In this document: one piece after another, positions 48,183 to 58,569 of the stretch
Layout: the number at the start of each line of letters is the position of its first letter
How positions within the stretch are numbered: position 1 is the stretch's first letter
Assembly (NCBI GenBank): GCA_038087015.1
Contig: JASBNA010000013.1
Location: forward strand, 857,343 to 921,342
Origin: Cerrena zonata
Taxonomy: Eukaryota; Basidiomycota; Agaricomycetes; Polyporales; Cerrenaceae
DNA length: 64,000 nt
Reading direction: 5' to 3'
Position numbers and translations under genes: made by a program
The notes under the pieces: model-generated
Databases searched by the model: none
What the model was told of the DNA's origin: nothing
Seen by the model: the letters and a program-made list of their open reading frames with translations, nothing else

Positions 48183-49278
48183 GCTTCACATCGAAAAATG
48201 GGACATGGGTCTTTAGGCCAATACATTTTGGATTAAATATAAAAGCTGGTAAAAAAAAATTTCCCGAAAAAAGTTTAAAAGCGTTTTTATTTTCTTGTTG
48301 AGTTATGACAGAAGTTTTGAATTAATCCTCGGTTTTTAGAAAAGCCTTGAAAATTTGGATTTCGGATCACTAAAACATCCAGAAAATTCACTTACAAAAC
48401 TTAAATTTCTATCCAGATAGTGGAGCTTCTCTATATACTATGTTAAAGATCCATGCTTCATATTAATACGAAGAATGTTTTGAAGCAAAGCTATTAAAGG
48501 TATATATTCTTTATTCGGCTGTTATCGATGTACAATAAAAAGGTATCAAATAAGCTATTTACCCAAAAACTCTATACCGAATTAAAGCGGGGCGTTAATT
48601 CAAAATTTTCTATGATATTATTAAATGCAACTTGTTTTATGTTAAGATTGAAAGAAAAAGTGTCTTTTAAAGTTGATAAATTATTAGATTAGGACTTAAA
48701 AGGGCCATGATGGTGATTAAAAATAAATTTTGAGGATTACTTAAGCCACACGTGAATGAATCAATAAATACGTCTCTTTTAAACCTATATTCATTGGCCA
48801 TAGCTTCAAAGTAAGCTCTCTTGTCGCTGTAAAGTCCAATTCATATAGAACTTTTTGCGAGCTTTTTCTTTTAAACCTATGTAAACCTATACCTTCACCA
48901 TTTTATACTTTTAACGATATAGTTCCTCAAAGGCTTCGATTAAAAAAATTACTATTCAAAGCTGCTTTCAAGTTTCTTTGCATATCGCTCATACTTTACG
49001 TTTTTTTTTTTGCAATCGTTCTTTTCTTCCTTGTTTTTTTTCGCAGCTTTTTCAACTCACATTTTTACTCAAATTTGCTAAGATTTGAGAAAAACACCTA
49101 CAGTAATGAATACATGATATAAGTGGTTCAACAACAAAAAATACAGTCTAAGTAATTCTAGGTAATTAATGCTATTAATGCTAATTGAGAGAAACTATTA
49201 TACAAATTATTAATAAAAGGTGTAACACCGAAAGTAATAGGCAAAAAAAAAAAAGACAAGAGAAATGAATTAAAAAAT
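48183..49278. other. Long intergenic region between tRNA-Lys and SPT21
   Basis: 1.1 kb with no ORF or RNA I can support. TTTTAAACCTAT occurs near 48778 and again near 48870. TTTTTTGCAA after a T-run lies at 49006-49015. No LTR ends (TG...CA with target repeats) were seen next to the tRNA, where yeast retrotransposons often insert. Confidence 0.45.
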
Positions 49279-51729
49279 TTAGTGATTGAGTTTTTCGTCA
49301 TTCGAATAGAAGTCACTCAGTGGACTTGATTGTTTGCCCAAGTTGTGATTATAAGACATGACAGTATCCAAACGAGATGCATGGGTTGCAGGAGAAGATG
49401 AATCATTAAACATCTCATTAGAAACTAGATTATTCACTTCATCTTCTATATTTTCTATGTTAGAGCTGAGCAATGGGGATGAAGGCATGTTGGCAACACT
49501 GGCTGCTTTGTCTAATTTCAACGGAGATGATTTAAAGGTTCTCAACTGAGGTAAATTAGAGGAATTAGTGATTTTTTGTTGAGCGTTTTGTTGGAGTTGA
49601 TTTTTATCGTCCTGGTTATTCTTTGGAGTAGTTTGATCTTTAGGAGTTGGTCCACCGAATAGTGTTGACCATTCGTTGTGATCAGGAGTGTTATTCAGGG
49701 TGAAAGATTTTGCAATCATCTTATCAAAATCGTTTTGGTCTTCGTTGTCCTCTTCACCAACTGGGGGCCAATTTTCTTTATCTTCGCCTTCATAATCTTC
49801 ATAAATGTTGATGACGCGAGTGTTAGACTTTGTTGCCATCATAGGTGGCGTTATACCTTGTTGTTGATTACTATCTTGAGGCAAAGGATCTATATCAGTT
49901 AAGGGCCCACCAAATGAATTTAATTGATTCATGAAATCAGTCAAATCATTGAAGTTGGTTTTATGAAGATTATTATTATTATTATTATTTTGAATGACCT
50001 GATTGATAGCAGACGGAGTGTGAGAAGGAGTCAAGAATTTATTAGTAGATGGAACTGTTGGTGGGTTTAATGGGGAAGAAGAGGACATATTTGTAGGGTG
50101 AGTTAATGATTTCGCTGATGCAGGTGCTGGTAAAGGAAGACTGGAGTCTTTTTGTTTTAAGTCCTTTTTGTATTTTTGTTGTTGTAAGTATTTCTTGACA
50201 ACACCTTCTGGTCTCATGAACCCTTTATTTCTTAAGAATAAGTAACATGCATTACACAAGGGACCAAACATTCCCTCATAATTTTTCTTGTTAAACTCTT
50301 TTGCCCTATGAATAGCAAGGTAGTTTGGATGAAATTTTGTTTCAAAATATCTCCAGGTCATTGATGAAGTGGTTGCACAATTACTATTAGTACACACTAA
50401 ACCGTGATCTTTTGGTAATTTAGTATCAGGAATTGTATGAGTTTTTTTACTATCCAAATCTTCCAAATCTGGTAAAGAATGAAATTGATGATTACCAGAA
50501 GAAATTACTGGAGCACTTTTTGGTTTATAAGGAGGTTGTTGAGGGGTATAAGGGGATGATTCTGTTTGATCTTCATCATAATCATCATCATCTTCATCAT
50601 CTTCGTCAAGACTATGTTCATTATTATTTTCTTTATTCATGACTTCGTTTGAATTTTCATTGTACTCTGTATCATCAGAACCATCACTAACATCAAATAA
50701 AACTTCTTCATTAATGGGGGAAGAAATCATGGGCTGATTAGACGCCATTGACCTTGTACGAACGGCTCTTTGTGGTAAGTCAATTGGAGTTGTACTTTCA
50801 TTAATGGTAGGAGTAGTATTACGAGAAGCAACTTTTGTATTGCTATTATAATTTTTTTGACGTATTCTATTAGTGGAAGGATTATCAATGATTTTTGCTT
50901 GAAGGAAAGGAGCAGATTTGAAACGATCTTGAACACTTTTACTGTCATATTTTGAAGGGGCATTCAATTTATCAGCATTTATAATGTTGAAAACTTGTTG
51001 ACTATGAGGATGATAAAAGATGGGTAAAGACTTAGTTCTAGTAGCTTTCATTGCAGAAGCAGATGCAGAGGCGGATGCCGAAGCAGATGAAGAAGGGGTA
51101 ACCGAAGAATTAGTTGGCTTATTTGAATGACGTTGTCTTTTTTGAGCCGAATAATTATTAGCAACTATTGACTCATTATTAGGTCTTCTTGAGTTTTTCA
51201 GTTGGGTATTATCGGATGAAACCGCAGGAGCAGAGTCTTGGTGATGATTTTGTTGAGAACGTTCAATAGTATGTAATTTCAATCTAATTTCTAGAGTTAA
51301 TGACGAAGAATTTGATTTATCACCAAATAAATAACTAGCCGATAAATTTTGGCACACTCTTCCCGGTATAAGATGTGATTTTGAAGAATTTAGAAGCGAA
51401 GACATTTCTCCCTGAGAAACAAACGGTTCATCCGGCTGTTCTGTGATATCTTTATAATAAACTGCATAGTCTTCCATATTCAAATGGAAATTTTCTGGAG
51501 AGTTTTTCAAAATCTGTTGAGTACAAGTTTTCAAGTCAAAGGCACCCAAGGTAAGAAACTCTTGTTCTTGGGATTGAAGCGGGTTTGAAGACAAAGCCAT
51601 TGGTATTTGAGCAATTTTAACTGAGTACTGAGATCTTGATCTCGACAAAAACACAGTTCCATTATTATTGAAGGAATACAAGACTTTCACTTGCATCCTT
51701 CTATAAATAGGCTCATCTTGCTGACTCAT
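49279..51729 (-). CDS. SPT21: Spt21/Ams2-type histone-gene regulator with GATA-like zinc finger
   Basis: ATG 51729; 816 residues. The first ~160 residues (MQVKVLYSFNNNGTVFLSRS, VCQNLSASYLFGD, SSLTLEIRLKLHTI) match the N-terminal domain shared by S. cerevisiae Spt21 and S. pombe Ams2. At about 445-495 is a zinc-finger candidate, C-x4-C then CNAC after a long loop (TWRYFETKFHPNY, GPLCNACYLFLR), resembling the Ams2 GATA finger; Spt21 of S. cerevisiae lacks a clear one. The rest is low-complexity: an Ala/Ser repeat, an acidic run (DEDDEDDDDYDED) and Asn/Gln stretches. Spt21 and Ams2 activate histone genes in S phase. HIR2, a histone-gene co-repressor, lies 3.8 kb away. The family call is from pattern memory. 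Confidence 0.68.
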   Translation of the reverse strand: MSQQDEPIYRRMQVKVLYSFNNNGTVFLSRSRSQYSVKIAQIPMALSSNPLQSQEQEFLTLGAFDLKTCTQQILKNSPENFHLNMEDYAVYYKDITEQPDEPFVSQGEMSSLLNSSKSHLIPGRVCQNLSASYLFGDKSNSSSLTLEIRLKLHTIERSQQNHHQDSAPAVSSDNTQLKNSRRPNNESIVANNYSAQKRQRHSNKPTNSSVTPSSSASASASASASAMKATRTKSLPIFYHPHSQQVFNIINADKLNAPSKYDSKSVQDRFKSAPFLQAKIIDNPSTNRIRQKNYNSNTKVASRNTTPTINESTTPIDLPQRAVRTRSMASNQPMISSPINEEVLFDVSDGSDDTEYNENSNEVMNKENNNEHSLDEDDEDDDDYDEDQTESSPYTPQQPPYKPKSAPVISSGNHQFHSLPDLEDLDSKKTHTIPDTKLPKDHGLVCTNSNCATTSSMTWRYFETKFHPNYLAIHRAKEFNKKNYEGMFGPLCNACYLFLRNKGFMRPEGVVKKYLQQQKYKKDLKQKDSSLPLPAPASAKSLTHPTNMSSSSPLNPPTVPSTNKFLTPSHTPSAINQVIQNNNNNNNLHKTNFNDLTDFMNQLNSFGGPLTDIDPLPQDSNQQQGITPPMMATKSNTRVINIYEDYEGEDKENWPPVGEEDNEDQNDFDKMIAKSFTLNNTPDHNEWSTLFGGPTPKDQTTPKNNQDDKNQLQQNAQQKITNSSNLPQLRTFKSSPLKLDKAASVANMPSSPLLSSNIENIEDEVNNLVSNEMFNDSSSPATHASRLDTVMSYNHNLGKQSSPLSDFYSNDEKLNH

Positions 51730-52989
51730 TGGAGAGAATTGGGGATGGGTAAATGAACAATCAGTAGCTGAACCTAGAGAACCTAGTCAAATCTGGATGC
51801 ACCTCGAGTATTATCTACTGAAGTCTTTGATTTCAAGCACTACACCAACAGGAAGACAGATGTAGATGAATAGGTATAAAAAAAGGAAAAAGAAGAAGAG
51901 GAAGTATAAATTTTTGAAGAAGAGGAAGTACAAATTTTTGAGGAAGAAGTATAAATTTTTGAAGAAGAAGATTTTTCGTAAAAATCAAAACAAGTTGTAT
52001 AGACAGAAGTCAAAAACTAAGAAGACAAAAAAAAAAAAGAGAAACAGAAACGAAAACAATAAAATACACAGAAAACGGTAAACAGGATTAGATATTAAAA
52101 GATTTGTTGATCGAGCAATGGAGTTCACGGGACTAAAAAAAACAAACCTATAAGCAGGAGACGTGGTGTTGTTATGGTTAATTGTTTGTGTATTCAGTCT
52201 AATTTTTTATTGGTGAGATACTTCACTGTTCTAGTTGCCAATTGTATGGAGCAGCATAAACAAACCAGGCTCCCACAGTGTTCGAAGCCGAGCAAGCAGA
52301 TCAGCTAAGTCACGTAAATTAACTTTAGGCGGGCTTGGGTTGGACTCTTTATTTGAAACGACTCCAACCTTAAGTGCTTACAATGTTATCTTCCCACTGA
52401 TACAACGCCAGCCTAATTGGTGTTGTTTACAGTTGTGGAATTTCGGGAGGTATTCTTTGTGTTTACGGCAGCGTCTAAGCACCAATTGCCCATTATTTCA
52501 AATCGTTGAGATCTTCTTATAGGCCAATTCCACCAAAAGGTGATGGAAAATGACTTGCAAAAGGAAAACAACGCGTTACGCGATTTGGATGTGAATTTTT
52601 CAATTTGCAAAAAAAAAAAAAAAAAAACTTTTTTTGCACCTCTTTTTACTATGGGTGCACGGGTGCTTTGGGCTGGAATTGGATGAACATGCCGCAAAAC
52701 TCAGTTTCTCGTTATAGGGCATTAGAAGACCCACCGACCAGCCATTGGAGATCGCTGGATCAGAGGTCAACACGTCTCGGTGGGATTTGGTTGGAGAACG
52801 CACCACAATCACGTCTCGATGAGAGGGTCGGGGAGCCGGTCGTAAATATGTCTGTAGTACTTGGTGTCTGTGTAATTAAAATACGTATTAAACAGGTGCT
52901 TAGATTGGACTGATAGATAAGAGATAATGTATTGGTGTCATGAGTCGGTCATACGTTTATTTGAGTATATACAAGATTATGTAGATGGG
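51730..52989. other. Long intergenic region upstream of SPT21, with a purine-rich tandem repeat
   Basis: 1.26 kb with no supported gene. A Lys/Arg-only ORF at 51866-52081 comes from a purine-rich tract. The 52605-52913 segment is more GC-rich and has CACGTCTCG twice (52771-52779, 52810-52818). An A-run of 18 followed by ACTTTTTTTGCACC lies at 52609-52640. ORFs on both strands here lack family resemblance. Confidence 0.45.
51895..51960 (+). repeat. Tandem repeat of a GARGAAGTATAAATTTTT unit
   Basis: Three copies of about 21-24 bases (from 51895, 51916 and 51940), each ending in AAATTTTT and starting with GAAGAG/GAGGAAG purine blocks. They lie about 170-230 bases upstream of the SPT21 start on the opposite strand. 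Confidence 0.7.
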
Positions 52990-54117
52990 TTAATCTAAAC
53001 CAGTAAGTTTTTTGATATCACGAATGTTCTGGGAAGCAATGGCTCTGGCCTTTTCAGTTCCTTGCTGGCAGATTCTATCGATGTGGGCCAAATCACCCAT
53101 TAACTGGTTGAACGTGTGTCTGCTTTCGCTGAACTCTTCTACTATCAAGTCGGTGACATGATCTTTTAACTGTTTATGATCTTGGATCCATTCCAAGTCT
53201 TTGACGGTATCGTCAATGGACTTTTGGGTTAATCCGGATATGATATTGATTAAGTTAGAAACCCCTGGTCTGTTTTCAGGGTCAAAGTAGATTTTACCCT
53301 GGATAGAATCGGTTTGCGCCTTACGAATTTTTTTAGCAATGCTTTCAGGAGATTCAGTCATGTACAATGACAGACTTTGATCCTTATCTGATTTGGACAT
53401 CTTCTTCACCGGGTTTCTCAAGGCCAATATCTTTTTGGCCGGGGTTAATAATGTCTGAGGAAGGGGGAAAAACCCGCTTTGAAATCGGTTATTGAAAGTA
53501 TTAGCAATATCACGACATAATTCTAACGGTTGACTTTGATCGTCCCCAACTGGCACATGGGTACTTTTGTATAATAAGATATCGGCTGCTTGAAGAATCG
53601 GATAGCAAAGCAAACCTGCCTTAGTTTTACCCATTATTTCATCATCAAAAATTGTATCATTCTGTTCAATTTTTGTTTTCAGCTTCCACTGGGTCATTCT
53701 ATTCAATGCTCCCATACTGGTTAAGCAAGTCAAAATCCAGTTGAGCTCACAATGCTCCGGGACTGATGACTGATGGTAAACAGTACATTTTGATGCATCG
53801 ATCCCACTAGATAATATCCCGGCTATGGCTTCGTATCTAAACTGCTTTAATTCTTTTGGATCATAAGGTATCGTAATGGAATGCAAATCAGCAGTCCCGA
53901 AGATAAACTCAGTTCCGGGAGAGTCACTATTGGAGATTTCTTTCCAGTTACGTAAAGCTCCCAAGTAGTTTCCTAGATGAATTTTCCCGGTTGGCTGAAC
54001 AAGTGAGAATACTCTGGAATTCGGTGGAACTTGGATGCTACTTTGAATAGACACCGTCTTAGCACGCTGACTGTATTGTCGAGCAAGCAAAACACAGCCC
54101 TTTCTATCTATCTTCAT
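52990..54117 (-). CDS. MSW1: Mitochondrial tryptophanyl-tRNA synthetase
   Basis: ATG 54117; 375 residues with a basic N-terminus (MKIDRKGCVLLARQYSQRAK) as presequence. Class-I synthetase motifs: PTGKIHLGNYLGALRNW (HIGH-type), DLHSITIPYDP, HVPVGDDQSQPLELCRDIA (tryptophan site region) and VKKMSKSDKDQSLSL (KMSKS). It charges mitochondrial tRNA-Trp in the matrix. Length matches S. cerevisiae Msw1 (379). In S. cerevisiae MSW1 (YDR268W) adjoins CIA1 (YDR267C); here four genes lie between the HIR2 region and CIA1, see findings. Confidence 0.95.
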   Translation of the reverse strand: MKIDRKGCVLLARQYSQRAKTVSIQSSIQVPPNSRVFSLVQPTGKIHLGNYLGALRNWKEISNSDSPGTEFIFGTADLHSITIPYDPKELKQFRYEAIAGILSSGIDASKCTVYHQSSVPEHCELNWILTCLTSMGALNRMTQWKLKTKIEQNDTIFDDEIMGKTKAGLLCYPILQAADILLYKSTHVPVGDDQSQPLELCRDIANTFNNRFQSGFFPLPQTLLTPAKKILALRNPVKKMSKSDKDQSLSLYMTESPESIAKKIRKAQTDSIQGKIYFDPENRPGVSNLINIISGLTQKSIDDTVKDLEWIQDHKQLKDHVTDLIVEEFSESRHTFNQLMGDLAHIDRICQQGTEKARAIASQNIRDIKKLTGLD

Positions 54118-54380
54118 TGATATATATCTATGCCCAAAAGATGATGTGCTTCAAATAAAATTTTCAATTTAATTTTTTTTTTTTTTCAGAACTTTGCGCT
54201 TTTTTCAACAATCTTAACTTCACTTTCAGCTTAACGAGAATATATACAACAGCACATCAAAATGACGAATTTATTCTACTATACATTAAAAAAAAATAAG
54301 ATTGATTAGAAGAAAAAGAAAAATATTAAAGTAAAAGCTAGATTAACATTCGTAGAAAAGAGAAAGAATACTTAAAATCC

Positions 54381-55139
54381 TTATTTATTAGATAAAGTGC
54401 TGATTGTAGTGGTTGCATCATCACTGATAAACCCTCCAACAACATTATTCAATTCAATTCCATTATCAGTAAGTCTTTTCTCTAGTTTCGCTCTTTGCAA
54501 TCTGCGCCATCTATCCAATTTAGAGTACTCGTGAACATCGAATCCAAACACTTTGGGAACATAAGTATCTTTACTATGAATTGGTATGACTTGGGGGAAA
54601 TTTTGGAAAAACATGGCTGGGAATGAAGTACCAAAATAAGCTCCATCGACAATCGAATGTCTACCAGACTTTGGATTATATAGATCTTCACATTTGGCAC
54701 AGTATAACTTAACAGTAGTAAGTCTTGGTTGGTCATTCAATCCAATAGGTAAAAGAGGATGTAATTGACAATGTACTCTAGGACAGTAACCAAAATCACC
54801 ATTTCTATATTTTTCAAACATTTTAGTTAACCCCCTGGAGGTCAAAATATATCTCGCATGGATTAATCCATATAAGATTCTAGCATTATGCTCAAGTGTG
54901 TCTCGATGTTCTTCCGGGTGCAGTTCTATATCAACAATATCAGTTATTATATCTATCAACGTTGGTAATTTACTAACTTCTTGATTTAAACCAGTTAAAT
55001 TGAATCGATCACGGATATATTCGTCATCAATATCACAAAAATATTCATTACCTTTAATTCCCAAAAACAAATCTATCCAGTACTCCGTGAAATCAGAACT
55101 GGAGTCGGTAACATAGTCGTCTCGATTTGTACTGGCCAT
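54381..55139 (-). CDS. CKB2: Casein kinase 2 regulatory beta' subunit
   Basis: ATG 55139; 252 residues. CK2-beta landmarks: WIDLFLGIKGNEYFCDIDDEYIRDRFNLTGL, LYGLIHARYILTSRGL, the zinc ribbon CPRVHC...CAKCEDLY and HSIVDGAYFGTSFP, and a C-terminal helix. The lack of the acidic insertion of CKB1 and the adjacency to HIR2 (YOR038C/YOR039W in S. cerevisiae) point to CKB2. The subunit dimerises through the zinc ribbon and docks two catalytic CK2-alpha chains. It is divergent from HIR2. All four zinc-binding cysteines are present. Confidence 0.93.
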   Translation of the reverse strand: MASTNRDDYVTDSSSDFTEYWIDLFLGIKGNEYFCDIDDEYIRDRFNLTGLNQEVSKLPTLIDIITDIVDIELHPEEHRDTLEHNARILYGLIHARYILTSRGLTKMFEKYRNGDFGYCPRVHCQLHPLLPIGLNDQPRLTTVKLYCAKCEDLYNPKSGRHSIVDGAYFGTSFPAMFFQNFPQVIPIHSKDTYVPKVFGFDVHEYSKLDRWRRLQRAKLEKRLTDNGIELNNVVGGFISDDATTTISTLSNK

Positions 55140-55524
55140 CCTTGATTGATTTATGCTAGTTGGTTATATGTACTCCTAGTCAGCTGAGAAAAAGAAAAAA
55201 AAAGTATCCGGGCAGACCTTCTTGTTTCTTATTGGTATCCAATGATTGCTGTATGAATAGTTCACTACGGTTGTCCCTATGGAATGAAGTATCTCTTCAA
55301 TATATCCATCAAGTTCGGTAGGATGTTTTTTTTTTTTTTTTTTTTTTTTGGTTCAAAGAACCAAAGGACACTCGGTCCTGCATATTTCGAAATATAGAGA
55401 AAAAAAAAAAACCCAGTGAAAACCAGGTCTTAAACAATCTTCAACTTTAAAGACTTAGATCTAGTCAAGCTTTTGTTTGTTGATAGACTCAAGACGAGTC
55501 TCGTTGCTGATTGATCAGAGAAAA
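55140..55524. promoter_or_regulatory. Divergent promoter CKB2/HIR2
   Basis: 385 bases with a long T-run at about 55327-55349 and an A-run at about 55400-55411. Poly(dA:dT) tracts of this kind exclude nucleosomes in yeast promoters. A TTTTGGTTCAAAGAACCAAAGG palindrome-like stretch follows the T-run (GGTTC-AAA-GAACC near 55350-55362). No other feature. Confidence 0.5.
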
Positions 55525-58502
55525 ATGCATTTGCTAGTGCTTCCAAGTCCACTTCACGACGGAGAAGTCCATTCAGTTGACGTTGATAGTTCTAACTGCA
55601 AACTACTAACGGCTGGTAAAGATGGATCGGTTGCCATATGGTCATTGCCTGATTTGGTTAGCTTGAAAGGTAAGGAAGCAATCACTGGGTTTAAGAGCTT
55701 GAAAAGCTTCAAATACCATAATGACACTGTCACCATTGCTAAATGGTGTCCTACAAATAACCAGATATTTGCTTCTTGCGATAGATCTGGGAACGTTTAC
55801 ATTACGGACTTGGAAAAAGATACCCAAAAGTTAATATATCCATTTGAGAGTCCTGAAACTAATTCCAGCAATGTGATTGATGGATCTTGGTCCTTCAATG
55901 GGAAGCTATTCGCATGGAGTACTTTAGATGGGAAGGTTCATATATATGATTACCAAAAAAATACTTATCAAGAATTAACGAAATTAAGCAAATCAGAAAA
56001 GCCACTTACACAGAGAAGTATTGCATTCGACCCTACTGATAACTACCTAGTAACCTTGGGTGATGATACTTTGATATACGTTTACCAATTCCAAGAAGAA
56101 GGTGGTAATTATAAGTTTCGTTTAATTCATAAAATATCCAAGCTTATTAATAAAACTCCTTTGAATGTGAAGTATAAAAGGATCTCTTGGTCTTGCGACG
56201 GGGAGTTTGTATCTGTGCCTACTGCAATCAAGAATCAAACTTCATTAGTTTCGTTAATCTCTAGGTCTCAAAATTGGACAAATAAAATCAGTCTTGTTGG
56301 TCATGACCTTAACTGCGAGGTTGTAAAATTCAATCCTAAAATATTTACTTCTGCGATAGTTAAAGAAGATTCAAATCAGGAAAAACCCGAAGGTGCTGAA
56401 AACGCTTTCAATATTATAGCGACTGCAGGTTCTGATAAAACACTCGTGGTATGGAATACCTCAAAGGCTTCCCCCATATTTGTTTTGAAGGATCTCGTAT
56501 CAAAAGCAATTGTTGATTTGTGCTGGGATAAGTCTGGTAGTCATTTGTTTTTGGCATCATTAGATGGTCTGTTAGCAGTTGTTAATTTTGAACCAGCAGA
56601 AATAGGAAGCGAAGCCCCTCCAGAACTATATAATCAATTAAAAGAATTTGAGAAACAATCTTTAAAACCGTTTGATCATAAATATGAAGCGCAGACTTCA
56701 GCAAGGAATAAAGCCGATCAACAAATTGAAATCTTGGACCAGAAAGATGCCATCCAAGTAGACAATATTTCCAAGACTCCCGCAAAGGAATCAAAACCAC
56801 CACTGCCAAAGATGGAGCAGAAAGAGAAGCCCGAAAACAAGAAAACCGATATCGTTCCTCAAGTAATTGCTGCTCCGTCCGTTGACGAATCTTCAATGGA
56901 AGTAGATGACATATTACAATCGACAATGTCAAATAGACAGGCCAAACCATCCAAACAAGTTTCTAAGAAGACCACAGCAAAGCCGATACAAAAAGAACAG
57001 CCTACGAGTGAACAACAAAAAATAACAACAAAAAATGGTAAGAAACGAGTTCAACCATTGCTTATATCCGAAAACAACGAAACTAAAAGCCCAAATCCAG
57101 CAAAGTTAAATGGAAACAGTACGTTTTCTGAGCCCTCAACTGCCACTGGGAAGTCTCTAATGGAATTTGACAAACCTAGCTATTCTGTGCACGAAGATGT
57201 CTTCAAAGAAAAGAAAAGGTTAAGAGCAAACCAAGAAGAACAATCCACTAAAAAGATTAAAAGAGATTTGGAACCCATCAAGTTCGTGGGGTCTATCATC
57301 GTTAATCCCAATACTACTTTTGCCAAAGTCCGTTTATCAGTCCCAAAAGTTCGGCTTAACATTAGAGTGATAAGCAAAACAAACCCAAACAGCGATGATC
57401 CATTTATTTTAGATATTAGAAATGGACAAGGAAACGAAGCAACACCTACACGTATAACCTACTTTAAAAAAGATAAACAGCTATGGTGCGATTTTGTACC
57501 AAGATATATTCAATTAGTGACAGAAGGCTCTAATTTTTGGGCTCTAAGTACTGCTGATGGCCAAATTTTGACGTATTCTAGTCTTTCTGGAAGAAGGATC
57601 TTACCGCCTATGATCATCGGTACCCCAATTTCTTTCTTGGAAAGCCACGGTAAATATTTAATGGCCGTCACTGCAGTTGGTGAATTGTATGTTTGGAATA
57701 TAGAAGATAGAAAAATTCATTTGAAATCTCCTCTGTCGTTGAGTCCCTTATTAGATTTATCCAATAAATATCAGGATGATGGTTTATCCAAGGCAGATAG
57801 CTTGACTATGTGCTCTATAACGTCTCGTGGTATCCCCTTGGTCACCTTATCGAATGGATCAGGTTATCTTTTCAATAATGATCTAGGAGCATGGCAAACA
57901 ATAACAGAATCTTGGTGGGCATTTGGTTCACACTACTGGGACTCATTGGGTAATGACGACTCCTCAAATAAACCTCAAGCTTTATCTGTATTGGGAGGTG
58001 AAGATGAATCTTCAATTGTTGGTCTTCTTGAAAATAAGACCAACGAGGAGATTTTGAGGAAGACCCGTGCTGGACGAGGAAAATACTTCAATAAGATATC
58101 GAAAAATATGATAATGAAAGAAGGTTTTGAGAATTTAGAGAATACTATATCTTTAAGCCATTTGGAGAACAGAATACTTTGTTCTGAATTATTAGGGGAA
58201 TTCAAGGACTTCAAAAAATTTCTTATAACATATGCGAAAAGAATTTGTGAATTAGGATTTAAAGCAAAATTATTTGAAATATGTAATCAATTATTAGGAC
58301 CAGTCTCCGATGATTCAGAAAATGAAGATGCAGAAGACCCCTGAAAAGCTCGATCATTCATGGAATCCTAAAGTTTGTGGGTTGGATAAACATGAATTAC
58401 TCAAAGAAATCATTCTTACATGTGCTTCAAATAGAGATGCTCAGCGGGTGCCTTATACATTTTGGAAGAAAAATTGGTATTCTAGATGAGCTTTCTTATT
58501 AA
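55525..58502 (+). CDS. HIR2: HIR histone-chaperone complex subunit Hir2 (two 3' frameshifts)
   Basis: Start at ATG 55525 (MHLLVLPSPLHDGEVHSV), as in Hir2. WD repeats occupy residues 1-370 (TAGKDGSVAIW, WSTLDGKVHIYDY, ATAGSDKTLVVWN). The middle is charged, then SMEFDKPSYSVHEDV, PNTTFAKVRLSVPKVR and the HIRA C-domain (GSNFWALSTADGQILTY, ELYVWNIED, GIPLVTLSNGSGYLF, WWAFGSHYWDS) match Hir2, not Hir1. The complex represses histone genes and deposits H3-H4 independent of replication. The frame ends at TGA 58342-58344, but removing one C of CCCC (58338-58341) continues EDPEKLDHSWNPKV and HELLKEIILTCASNRDAQRV. A second extra base near 58451 gives an FGRKIGI-type end at TAA 58500. The Hir2 C-terminal tail is conserved, so errors are likely. 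Confidence 0.9.
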
Positions 58503-58569
58503 CCTATGTACAAGTATATTTATATAAACATCTATATATAATAATTTGAAACTGTATTTTTATACTTCA

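Noticed and set aside
48183..49278. Possible retrotransposon LTR next to the tRNA gene
   Set aside because: Searched by eye for TG...CA ends, primer-binding site and target duplications; none found.
51866..52081. 71-codon Lys/Arg-rich ORF upstream of SPT21
   Set aside because: It is produced by a purine-rich tandem repeat; the composition is low-complexity and it has no family resemblance.
52235..52913. Three 70-102 codon ORFs in the SPT21-MSW1 intergenic region
   Set aside because: They lie on both strands, overlap each other and cross an A18 run; no conserved motif.
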